Assembly: GCF_009909615.1 (NCBI RefSeq)
Contig: NZ_WWNE01000005.1
Span: 124,334-188,333 of the forward strand
Origin: Acidiluteibacter ferrifornacis
GTDB lineage: Bacteria > Bacteroidota > Bacteroidia > Flavobacteriales_E > Vicingaceae
Direction of reading: 5' to 3'
DNA: 64,000 bases
Notes under the pieces: generated by a model
What the model saw: only the letters and a program-made list of their open reading frames with translations
Told to the model about the DNA's origin: nothing
Databases searched by the model: none
Shown here: positions 35,359 through 43,341 of the stretch, piece by piece
Numbering within the stretch: the first letter of the stretch is position 1
Layout of the letters: every line of letters starts with the position of its first letter
Translations under genes and position numbers: made by a program

Positions 35359-35388
35359 GAGCCATTAATTCAAGTGAATTAACGGCTC
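35359..35388 (-). terminator. Terminator of the transketolase operon
   Basis: 14-bp stem (one mismatch) around GAGCCaTTAATTCA with a 2-nt loop and a U-run on the minus strand, 22 bp after the stop. Confidence 0.8.
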
Positions 35389-35409
35389 CAAATGTACTCG
35401 TTGAAATTG

Positions 35410-36363
35410 TTATTTTCTTTTTATAACCTTTTCAGCCGCTTTTACAATATTAGCCGCATCTAGTCCGTATTTCGTCATTAATTCTTCTGGTGTTCCGCTT
35501 TCACCGAACGAATCGTTAACTGCTACATATTCCATTGGTGTTGGATTTTCCCTCGATAACAATTGAGCAATGGAATCACCTAAACCACCGTGGCGCATGT
35601 GTTCTTCAGCAGTTACCACACATTTTGTCTTTGCTACCGATGCTAAGACTGCTTTAGCGTCTAAAGGTTTAATGGTATGAATATTTATTACTTCTGCAGA
35701 TATTCCTTTTGCTTCCAATTGCTCAGCTGCTTGCAAAGCTTCCCAAACTAGATGTCCAGTTGCAAAGATGCTAACATCTGTTCCTTCTGTTAAATGGATG
35801 GCTTCACCAATTACGAACTTTTCATTCTCAGGCATGAATACAGGTACTTTTGGACGACCAAAACGCAAGTATACTGGTCCGTGGTGCTCAGCAATAGCAA
35901 TTGTAGCTGCTTTGGTTTGGTTATAATCACATGGATTGATAACCGTCATTCCAGGTAACATTTTCATCAAACCGATGTCTTCTAGAATTTGGTGAGTTGC
36001 CCCATCTTCTCCTAAAGTCAAACCAGCATGCGATGCACAAATTTTCACATTCTTATCGCTGTAAGCTACCGACTGACGAATCTGATCATACACACGACCA
36101 GTAGAGAAGTTGGCAAATGTTCCTGTAAAAGGAATTTTTCCTCCTATAGTCATCCCTGCAGCCATTCCAATCATGTTAGCTTCTGCAATTCCTGCTTGTA
36201 TAAATCGATCAGGAAATTCATTTTTAAAGGCGTCCATCTTGAGTGAGCCGGTTAAATCGGCACACATTGCGATAACATTTTCGTTTTTCTTTCCTGCTTC
36301 GAGTAATCCGTCTCCAAATCCTGAGCGGGTGTCTTTATTTCCTGTAGAAGTATACTTTTTCAT
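35410..36363 (-). CDS. Transketolase, C-terminal subunit
   Basis: 317 residues covering the pyrimidine-binding and C-terminal domains of transketolase, with GTFANFSTGRVYDQIRQS, HAGLTLGEDGATHQ (residues about 111-124) and GLGDSIAQLLS. It needs the N-terminal subunit (37811-38653) to make the thiamine-diphosphate enzyme of the pentose phosphate pathway. Split transketolases are widespread in Bacteroidota and Firmicutes, but the two halves are usually adjacent; here a VWA gene separates them. The ATG at 36363 is 7 bp from the VWA stop. Confidence 0.94.
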   Translation of the reverse strand: MKKYTSTGNKDTRSGFGDGLLEAGKKNENVIAMCADLTGSLKMDAFKNEFPDRFIQAGIAEANMIGMAAGMTIGGKIPFTGTFANFSTGRVYDQIRQSVAYSDKNVKICASHAGLTLGEDGATHQILEDIGLMKMLPGMTVINPCDYNQTKAATIAIAEHHGPVYLRFGRPKVPVFMPENEKFVIGEAIHLTEGTDVSIFATGHLVWEALQAAEQLEAKGISAEVINIHTIKPLDAKAVLASVAKTKCVVTAEEHMRHGGLGDSIAQLLSRENPTPMEYVAVNDSFGESGTPEELMTKYGLDAANIVKAAEKVIKRK

Positions 36364-36370
36364 CGCTTGA

Positions 36371-37765
36371 TTAAAATTTTACTTGAGTTGTTTGTCCTGA
36401 GGTTATGGTAAATGAAATTTCTTTGGTGTATATGGATAGTCTTGCGTTTAATGGTCGAAAGACTAATTTATAGCTTCCTGGTTGCAAAACAATTGATTCT
36501 CTTACTGAGTTGACATTTAGGTCGGTAACTTTTTCTAATAAATCGCCTTTTTCTACGAAAATAGTTCCGTAGCCTTTAACTCCCATGCCGATGGCAGCCA
36601 CACCAGGCTGAGGGATCATAATTTTAGTAACATTACTTTGGGCAATATTAACTGAAGGTAATAATATACGTGGAAGAGTTAAGATTTCTAAATCATATTT
36701 ACCAACCAAGTATTTCTTTTCTTCATCAAAGGCATGTGCATACAGCGTTTTCATTTCCCCTGATTTTCGCACTATGGCTTGCAATTTTTGGTATTCGTTG
36801 AAGCCATTCATCTGCAGCAGCAGACTACCTTGGGCTGCATCAACTGCAATGTAATTATGAGTACCTGCAGTTAGTTCTATGTCTTTCTTTTCTACTTCAG
36901 GAGTGGTATGAACCACCAAATTGTATTTTCCTAATGGATCAACAGGAATGGTATCTGGATTTCCTCTGCTGTCTAATGTATGCACAAAGTTATATCGAGG
37001 CATCCCAGTAAAAGCATCGTAGAAAGTCATCGCGACATTCGTTTCCGTTGGCTTGTTATAAATATCTAATAGGTTAACTTGAGCAGTGGTATTATTCAAA
37101 GCTTGTGAAATCACTATATCAAGTACTTGCTTGAAAGTAGATTCATTTCGCGCATCGTAGAAATTTCCAATACATTTAAAAGCATCCATGATACTAGGAT
37201 CTAATCCTAATCCAATCACAAAAGGCTTAAGAATAACTCCTTTTCGTTGCAATGCCAATGAAACAGCACAAGGGTCACCATCGCATTCTTCAATACCATC
37301 AGTAATTAAAACAATGATGTTTCTACAATCAGTACATGTCGGGAAATCGTTTGCTGCTTGCTCCAAAGAGTAGGCAATCAAGGTTGTTCCCATTGGTCTG
37401 ATTTCTCTTAATTTACTGATAATTTTATCATGATTGCTTTTACCGAAAGGCACTTCTAACTTTGTATCGGTGCAACTTCTATCGCCTTGAACTACTCGGT
37501 AAGTATGTCCAAATGCACGTAAAGCTACTTCAACGTTTTCAACACTCTTCAAACTATCAACCATTTCACCCAGTAGGCGAGTGGCCACCTGCATTTTCTG
37601 TCCATTCTCCCAACGAGCATACATGCTTTGAGAGCCATCTAACACAAATAAGATACGTGTCTTTTTAGGTGCTTGTGCAGCGACATCATGCGTCAGCAAG
37701 AAAGCCACTCCAATAAAGAGTGCCATTAATAACTGCCGAATGTTAGTTTTTAATCTATTTTTCAT
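36371..37765 (-). CDS. Secreted VWA-domain protein
   Basis: 464 residues from ATG 37765 (MKNRLKTNIRQLLMALF), a signal peptide of about 31 residues. The von Willebrand A domain (about 36-220) keeps the MIDAS residues: DGSQS (about 44), threonine in GTTLIAYSLEQA, and aspartate in LITDGIEE. After it come beta-sandwich-like repeats, ending in a Ser/Thr-rich tail. Located in the operon between the transketolase halves, which makes no obvious metabolic sense. Exported, probably binding a protein ligand through the metal site. Confidence 0.85.
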   Translation of the reverse strand: MKNRLKTNIRQLLMALFIGVAFLLTHDVAAQAPKKTRILFVLDGSQSMYARWENGQKMQVATRLLGEMVDSLKSVENVEVALRAFGHTYRVVQGDRSCTDTKLEVPFGKSNHDKIISKLREIRPMGTTLIAYSLEQAANDFPTCTDCRNIIVLITDGIEECDGDPCAVSLALQRKGVILKPFVIGLGLDPSIMDAFKCIGNFYDARNESTFKQVLDIVISQALNNTTAQVNLLDIYNKPTETNVAMTFYDAFTGMPRYNFVHTLDSRGNPDTIPVDPLGKYNLVVHTTPEVEKKDIELTAGTHNYIAVDAAQGSLLLQMNGFNEYQKLQAIVRKSGEMKTLYAHAFDEEKKYLVGKYDLEILTLPRILLPSVNIAQSNVTKIMIPQPGVAAIGMGVKGYGTIFVEKGDLLEKVTDLNVNSVRESIVLQPGSYKLVFRPLNARLSIYTKEISFTITSGQTTQVKF

Positions 37766-37810
37766 GAGTGTTGGATTCGATTCGCTGCGATAAATCAACA
37801 ACTGTGCCTC

Positions 37811-38653
37811 TTAATAATCTCCTAATGTTTCAGGCAATTGGCTCAAGGCATTCGCCAATTGCTCGTCGTTTGGAGCTACTCCATGCCACTTGTGTGATCC
37901 CATCATAAAATCAACACCTGCACCCATTTCTGTTTTCATTATAATCATAACAGGCTTGCCTTTGCCAGTTAACGTTTTGGCGTGGGCTAAACCATCAATG
38001 ATGGCTTGCATATTGTTTCCGTCCATTTCTGTAACGGTCCAACCAAAGCTTTCCCATTTTCCTCTCAAATTACCCAAATCCATTACATCGCTAACGTCTC
38101 CGTCGATTTGACGGCCATTGAAGTCGATAGCTGATATAATGTTATCCACTTTATTGTGAGCAGCAAACATGGCCGCTTCCCATATCTGACCTTCTTGTAA
38201 TTCTCCGTCACCGTGAAGAGAATAAACAATCCGATCATCGTTATTGTGTTTTTTAGTTAAAGCAGCACCAACGGCTACAGACAATCCTTGACCCAAAGAG
38301 CCACTTGCTACACGAACCCCAGGAAGGCCTTCATGAGTAGTAGGATGACCTTGAAGACGAGTGTTTAACTTTCTAAAAGTAGCTAATTCTTTTACCTCGA
38401 AAAAACCTGCTCTAGCCAAGGTGCTGTACCATACAGGTGAAATATGACCATTAGAAAGGAAGAATAAATCTTCACCTTTTCCATCCATTTTGAAGTCTGT
38501 TGAATACTTCATCACGTCAAAGTATAACGCTGTAAAGTAATCTGCGCAGCCTAAAGAACCACCTGGGTGTCCTGAGTTTACTGCGTGTACCATTCTAACA
38601 ATGTCTCTTCTAACTTGTGAGGCAACTTTTTCTAGTTTTGCTATATCAGCCAT
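37811..38653 (-). CDS. Transketolase, N-terminal subunit
   Basis: 280 residues from ATG 38653 (MADIAKLEKVASQVRRDIV); an upstream ATG at 38803 would add 50 non-homologous residues and run into the divergent ychF leader. Contains NSGHPGGSLGCADYF (about 27-41), the thiamine-diphosphate motif GDGELQEG ... DFNGRQIDG (about 139-177), and HKWHG near the C-terminus. Joins with the C-terminal subunit encoded downstream. A -7 box sits 33 bp upstream. Confidence 0.94.
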   Translation of the reverse strand: MADIAKLEKVASQVRRDIVRMVHAVNSGHPGGSLGCADYFTALYFDVMKYSTDFKMDGKGEDLFFLSNGHISPVWYSTLARAGFFEVKELATFRKLNTRLQGHPTTHEGLPGVRVASGSLGQGLSVAVGAALTKKHNNDDRIVYSLHGDGELQEGQIWEAAMFAAHNKVDNIISAIDFNGRQIDGDVSDVMDLGNLRGKWESFGWTVTEMDGNNMQAIIDGLAHAKTLTGKGKPVMIIMKTEMGAGVDFMMGSHKWHGVAPNDEQLANALSQLPETLGDY

Positions 38654-38685
38654 TTTGTTTCGATTTTGCGAGGTTGTTTGGGTCA

Positions 38686-38693
38686 CAAAAGTA
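38686..38693 (-). promoter_or_regulatory. -7 box (TACTTTTG) of the transketolase operon
   Basis: Exact TAnnTTTG on the minus strand, about 33 bp before the ATG at 38653. Confidence 0.5.
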
Positions 38694-38774
38694 ACTGAAT
38701 TCGGCAAGAATGCTCGATTTCTGTTAATAACTTTCGAAATTCGTTGAAAACGAAATTTACCAGCAAATAATAAA

Positions 38775-38782
38775 TATCTTTG
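38775..38782 (+). promoter_or_regulatory. ychF -7 box (TATCTTTG)
   Basis: Exact TAnnTTTG about 34 bp before the ATG at 38816. Together with the opposite box at 38686-38693 it makes a divergent promoter pair. Confidence 0.55.
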
Positions 38783-38815
38783 TGCCCGTTTTTTAATCAC
38801 CAAAACAATAGAAGA

Positions 38816-39913
38816 ATGGCTTTGAAATGTGGAATTGTCGGTTTACCGAATGTAGGAAAATCAACTTTGTTTAACTGTTTGTCGAATGCGAAAGCACAAT
38901 CGGCCAACTTTCCTTTTTGTACCATAGAACCAAATGTTGGGGTGATTACAGTGCCAGATGAGCGATTGAATGCATTGGCAGAATTGATTAACCCTGAACG
39001 CATTTTACCAACTACTATAGATATCGTGGATATTGCAGGATTGGTGAAAGGAGCAAGTAAGGGAGAGGGTTTAGGAAATAAATTCTTAGGAAACATTAGA
39101 GAAACGGATGCAATTATTCACGTTTTACGTTGTTTTGAAGACGGAAACATTGTTCACGTTGATGGAAGTGTAAATCCGGTAAGAGATAAGGAAACTATCG
39201 ACTACGAATTGATTTTAAAAGATTTAGAAGCAGTTGAGAAAAAGTTAGAAAAAACAATAAGAGCTGCAAAAACAGGAGATAAAGAAGCAATTAAAGAGCG
39301 AGAAGTATTGAATGTTTACAAAGCGCATTTAGAGTCAGGAAAGGCAGCACGTTCAACTCCTGTGGAAGATGAAGATCGAAAGTATGTAGCAGATTTATTT
39401 TTACTGACAGCTAAACCTGTATTGTATGTTTGTAATGTGGATGAAGGTTCCATTGCCAACGGAAACAAATTTGTCGATCAAGTGAGAGAAGCTGTAAAAG
39501 ACGAAAATGCTGAAATTATTATCGTAGCAGCTGGTTTAGAGGCCGACATTGCAGAATTGGAGAGCGCAGAAGAGCGTAAAGAGTTTTTGGAAGATGCAGG
39601 CTTAAAAGAACCAGGAGTGAATCAATTGATTAAAGCAGCATACCGTTTGTTGAACCTAGAAACGTATTTGACCGCAGGAGTAAAAGAAGTAAGAGCTTGG
39701 ACTATTAGAAAGGGAATGACGGCACCACAAGCAGCTGGAGTAATCCACTCAGATTTTGAACGAGGCTTTATTAAAGCGGAGGTAATTAAGTATGATGACT
39801 ACCTTAAATATAAATCTGAAGCAGCTGTAAAAGAAGCTGGAAAAATGAGCATGGAAGGAAAAGAATACATCGTGAAGGATGGTGACATCATGCACTTTAA
39901 GTTTAATGTATAA
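38816..39913 (+). CDS. ychF: Ribosome-associated ATPase YchF (OLA1 family)
   Basis: 365 residues from ATG 38816 (MALKCGIVGLPNVGKST). P-loop GLPNVGKST (about 9-17), G3 region DIAGLVKGASKGEGLGNKFL (residues about 67-86), an NxxE motif (NVDE, about 202-205) that marks ATP preference, and a C-terminal TGS domain with AWTIRKG. A universally conserved P-loop protein that associates with ribosomes; its exact role is debated. It has a TAnnTTTG promoter and a clear terminator and stands alone. Confidence 0.97.
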   Translation: MALKCGIVGLPNVGKSTLFNCLSNAKAQSANFPFCTIEPNVGVITVPDERLNALAELINPERILPTTIDIVDIAGLVKGASKGEGLGNKFLGNIRETDAIIHVLRCFEDGNIVHVDGSVNPVRDKETIDYELILKDLEAVEKKLEKTIRAAKTGDKEAIKEREVLNVYKAHLESGKAARSTPVEDEDRKYVADLFLLTAKPVLYVCNVDEGSIANGNKFVDQVREAVKDENAEIIIVAAGLEADIAELESAEERKEFLEDAGLKEPGVNQLIKAAYRLLNLETYLTAGVKEVRAWTIRKGMTAPQAAGVIHSDFERGFIKAEVIKYDDYLKYKSEAAVKEAGKMSMEGKEYIVKDGDIMHFKFNV

Positions 39914-39937
39914 GCCATAGAATAGTTTAAAATTTAG

Positions 39938-39966
39938 AAATCCTCTTGGCCATGCCTAGAGGATTT
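39938..39966 (+). terminator. ychF terminator
   Basis: 9-bp perfect stem AAATCCTCT / AGAGGATTT with an 11-nt loop and a T-run, 25 bp after the stop. Confidence 0.85.
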
Positions 39967-40001
39967 TTTTGTCAATAATATTAACAAAATAAGGCCTTTA
40001 G

Positions 40002-41258
40002 TTAAGTTTTAATTGGTGTTATTGTTGCTCGAGAAGTGGGCCTCATCCACATTAGTAAAATTAATACAAATAGGGTGGCATAAGTCATGGTTTTATAATA
40101 CCATAAATACAAACGTAATTGACCAAAAATCATTTCAAAATTGAATAAAAGAACACAAAAGACGAAAGCTACGAGCTTTAAATGATAGTTTTTAATTTGT
40201 TGTTTGTTAACAATCAGATGGTAGCATAAATATGCAATTGCCGGTAGAACGAATATGAAATTATAGATTCTCTGTTGTGGAAAAAATAGAGGAATAATTA
40301 ACAATAAATAACTTAATTCCCAAAACTCATTCTGTTTAATCTTTTGCTTTACAAAAGGAAGACTTCTCAAAAAGTAGAAGGTGAGTCCAATTAAAATGAT
40401 TCTGGCAACTGTGATAAGAACTTTAACTTGTTCTCTTCCTAGATCAATGAGGTATCTTCTATTGGTCAATTCAACAATATTATCTGTAATATCTTTTATA
40501 AATAGGGTAGACAATAAAGTGCTTATTCCATGATTTTTTCTATTATTCATGTCAAAAATAGAGTCCGGGTCTAAAGGGTTGATTAAATACCACCATTTTG
40601 ACCATAGAAATAAACTTTTAGTCGGTTCTATAAAAATGAAAGTGCTTCCTACTAGCACACCTAGAAATAGAATCGTCCACATAAAAGCCTTGAAATGATT
40701 TCGATATATCAAATACGGCAACAAGACTATTGGACTAATCTTCGTTAGCACCGCAAATGCTATCAGAAAGGATCCAAGTGGTATATTCTTATTCTGACTA
40801 ATTTGATAAATTCCTTCTAGACTACAATACAACATTATTATAGTAAACTGCACTAGGTGAAGGTTGTAATATATACTAATAAAGCAACTAGCGAAAGTAA
40901 TGATCAAGAGTAGATTCTTTATTTTGCTAGTGTGCACATCAATACATAGATAGGATGAAATTATTATCCAAATTCGATAAAGGAGAACGAGGTCAACCAG
41001 CTTCACCAAGAGAGTTGCAAATGACAACGGTAAATAAGTGAACGGATAGATGAATAAGGTGATAACAGGGTTTCCTAAATAGAACAGTGTGGGTGGTTCG
41101 CTATAAAGTGGATGATATAAGTCTGGTAATCTGTATAGGTTGGAAGCTGCATGATAATAAATTGAAAAATCACCATATCGATTGTATTCAAAAATGATAA
41201 AAATGATGATTAAAAGTAATCCTATAAAACGAATAGGCTGTATTTTTTCAAAGTTCAT
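40002..41258 (-). CDS. Polytopic membrane protein, GT87/DUF2029-like
   Basis: 418 residues with about ten hydrophobic helices. The N-terminal part has the pattern YGDFSIYYHAA (about 28-38) and YHPLYSEPPTLFYLGNP near the first loop, as in the GT87 (DUF2029) lipid-linked mannosyltransferases; the acidic residue in GDFxxYY lies where the catalytic aspartate is expected. Probable glycosyltransferase acting on a polyprenyl-phosphate donor in cell-envelope glycan synthesis, inferred. Monocistronic or paired with the DUF1304 gene upstream. Confidence 0.75.
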   Translation of the reverse strand: MNFEKIQPIRFIGLLLIIIFIIFEYNRYGDFSIYYHAASNLYRLPDLYHPLYSEPPTLFYLGNPVITLFIYPFTYLPLSFATLLVKLVDLVLLYRIWIIISSYLCIDVHTSKIKNLLLIITFASCFISIYYNLHLVQFTIIMLYCSLEGIYQISQNKNIPLGSFLIAFAVLTKISPIVLLPYLIYRNHFKAFMWTILFLGVLVGSTFIFIEPTKSLFLWSKWWYLINPLDPDSIFDMNNRKNHGISTLLSTLFIKDITDNIVELTNRRYLIDLGREQVKVLITVARIILIGLTFYFLRSLPFVKQKIKQNEFWELSYLLLIIPLFFPQQRIYNFIFVLPAIAYLCYHLIVNKQQIKNYHLKLVAFVFCVLLFNFEMIFGQLRLYLWYYKTMTYATLFVLILLMWMRPTSRATITPIKT

Positions 41259-41303
41259 CTGTAAGTGTATTCAATACTACAATATCGATTATCAGTATAA
41301 CTG

Positions 41304-41675
41304 TTATCTGAAAAACAAAGTAACTATAAATGCAATAATTGCAGGCATAGCCTGAACCATAAAGATTTTTTTACTGGCAGTAATAGCCCCGTAACAGCCT
41401 GCAACAAGAACACATCCTAAAAAGAAAAGAGCCACATTGGTGCTCCATTGTGGATCAGTAATAAGAATTGACCAGATTAATCCTGCCGATAGAAAACCAT
41501 TGTACAATCCTTGGTTACCTGCCATGCTTTTGGTGGGTTTAAACAGGTCGTCAGGTAATGCACCTTTAAACGTTTTCTTTCCCAACGTTTCCCATGCAAA
41601 CATTTCCATGTAGAGAATGAAAAGGTGCTCAAAAGCGATGATTCCGATTAAGATCTTCGATAGTATTTGCATCAC
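41304..41675 (-). CDS. DUF1304 family membrane protein
   Basis: 123 residues, four transmembrane helices. Recognised by HLFILYMEMFAWET (about 17-30), then GNQGLYNGFLSAGLIW (about 53-68), and a C-terminal GCYGAITASKKIFMVQAMPAIIA. Of unknown function; small integral membrane proteins in this family have a conserved Glu in the first helix region. The ATG at 41675 or 41672 is equally possible. It lies about 45 bp upstream of the GT87-like gene on the same strand. Confidence 0.88.
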   Translation of the reverse strand: MMQILSKILIGIIAFEHLFILYMEMFAWETLGKKTFKGALPDDLFKPTKSMAGNQGLYNGFLSAGLIWSILITDPQWSTNVALFFLGCVLVAGCYGAITASKKIFMVQAMPAIIAFIVTLFFR

Positions 41676-41762
41676 ATTATTTTTTGAAAGTTAAAGATAG
41701 TATTTACTTTCTAGGAAGCAGGGTGAGAGCATATATTCTGTAACGGTTTAAATTGCTAACGA

Positions 41763-41812
41763 GAAAACCTTCAAGGTTTAATCATCTGTAAAGATGCGCC
41801 TTGAAGGTTTTC
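41763..41812 (-). terminator. Terminator after the PorP/SprF-OmpA gene
   Basis: 14-bp perfect stem GAAAACCTTCAAGG / CCTTGAAGGTTTTC, T-rich on the minus strand, 25 bp after the stop. Confidence 0.75.
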
Positions 41813-41835
41813 GTTTGAAGAAATCTGAATTCGTG

Positions 41836-43323
41836 TTACTTCACCAATTCAAATTCAACTCTTCTGTTTTTTTGCTTATTCGCAATCGTCGTGTTTGGGG
41901 CAATTGGTTCAGTATCCGCCATTGCTTTCGTACTTATTTGATTTGAATTAACTCCTTGAGCAATCAAATAGCTTTCAACTGATTTTGCTCTGAGCGCAGA
42001 TACTTGTTGATTGATTGCATTACTGCCCATGTCACAAGTATGTCCATAAATGATGATTTTTTGTGTTGGGAACTTCTTTAGTTCAGCAGCTATCCTATCC
42101 AATGATGTTTTAGCGTCAGGATTAAATCTCGTTTGCTCAAATTCAAAGGGTATTTTCTGTTCAAAGACTTTAGAATCAATAGTTGTTACTTTTTCAACAT
42201 CAGAAATAGCTACAGTTGTTGTTTCTAATTTTTCAGGAGTAGTTTCCTTTATTTCAGTTTTAACGGCTGTATTTTCTTCAGAAATAGGCGTCTCGATTTT
42301 TTCTACTTTAACTTCCGTTTTAATTACCTCTTCAGGCTGTTGAACTGGTTTTTTAGTGTTAACAAGCGCTATATATTCCTCCTCAATTGGAGACGAAGGA
42401 GTTTCATTCTTCACTTTACCCATTTTCAATCCAATCATAAACTCATGTGATCCATTGCTATTGGAAGCGATTCCAGTATTTGAAAACTCATAAGCATATG
42501 CAGCCATCAATTTATCTGTGATTTGAAACCCTAGTTTTCCGATGTACCCAGCTTCTTGTCGATAGCCGATTCCAAGGTATAAGGTTTCCTTCCACGAAGT
42601 CATGGCATTGACTTCAGCCTGAAAGCTTCCTACTCCTTGATTTCGAACCATAACATAAGGCTCTAAATTCCAGTTTTCTGATAATTTGAATTCATACGAT
42701 CCATATGCTTTCAGGTATCTCACGCGTTCAAAAGTTCCGTCGCCTCTGTTTTCAGGTAGCTTATAATTGACATCTGATTCAAAAAGGTTAGAAGCAGCCA
42801 AACCAATAGATCCTTTTTTATAAGCCAACATCAAACCGGCTTCAGCATCGAAAGTAGTTCCATTTTGTGAACCGCCAGTAGCTACCTCATCTGCATAATC
42901 GCCTATGATGGCTTTATGATAATTGATGCTATTCTGGTTCATTATTCCAGACACTCCAAATCGAAGGCTCGTATTTTCATTGATTGAAATCCGATAAGAG
43001 TAGGAGAGGGCAGCATTGAATTGTTTTAAAATGTCGGTTTGGTCAACAGTTATTTTACCCCCGATTCCCATGTTATCATTCACCGCCCCATGAAGTCCCA
43101 AAAAAGTAGTTTTGGGTGCTCCATCAATTCCTTGCCATTGAATTCGATGACTAGCTGTACCTGCCAATCGATACTGATGGCCTGCTTCTGCAGGATTCAA
43201 TAAGTAATTGTTGAAATTATAAAAGTTGCTAATTGGGCTTTGTTGCGCTTTTACATTACTAAAAACGATGAACCCCAAAATTGCAAGTGTAGCTGTGACT
43301 AGTTTGTTTTTGCTATTCGTCAT
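41836..43323 (-). CDS. PorP/SprF-like outer membrane protein fused to OmpA domain
   Basis: 495 residues. Signal peptide 1-26 (ILGFIVFSNVKA), then the PorP/SprF-type beta-barrel region typical of type IX secretion: SPISNFYNFNNYLLNPAEAGH and the HRIQWQGIDGAPKTTFLG stretch. After residue about 305 comes a Val/Thr/Lys/Glu-rich linker (about 310-390), then an OmpA-like peptidoglycan-binding domain with the diaminopimelate-site residues SALRAKSVESYL and NRRVEFE. The SprF-like class partners with large type B cargo, here the PKD/HYR gene directly upstream. Confidence 0.9.
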   Translation of the reverse strand: MTNSKNKLVTATLAILGFIVFSNVKAQQSPISNFYNFNNYLLNPAEAGHQYRLAGTASHRIQWQGIDGAPKTTFLGLHGAVNDNMGIGGKITVDQTDILKQFNAALSYSYRISINENTSLRFGVSGIMNQNSINYHKAIIGDYADEVATGGSQNGTTFDAEAGLMLAYKKGSIGLAASNLFESDVNYKLPENRGDGTFERVRYLKAYGSYEFKLSENWNLEPYVMVRNQGVGSFQAEVNAMTSWKETLYLGIGYRQEAGYIGKLGFQITDKLMAAYAYEFSNTGIASNSNGSHEFMIGLKMGKVKNETPSSPIEEEYIALVNTKKPVQQPEEVIKTEVKVEKIETPISEENTAVKTEIKETTPEKLETTTVAISDVEKVTTIDSKVFEQKIPFEFEQTRFNPDAKTSLDRIAAELKKFPTQKIIIYGHTCDMGSNAINQQVSALRAKSVESYLIAQGVNSNQISTKAMADTEPIAPNTTIANKQKNRRVEFELVK

Positions 43324-43341
43324 GTCTATAGTTTTTTGGAG

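Noticed and set aside
38653-38803. Longer N-terminus for the transketolase N-subunit (start at 38803)
   Set aside because: The extra 50 residues have no resemblance to the family and would cross both divergent promoters.
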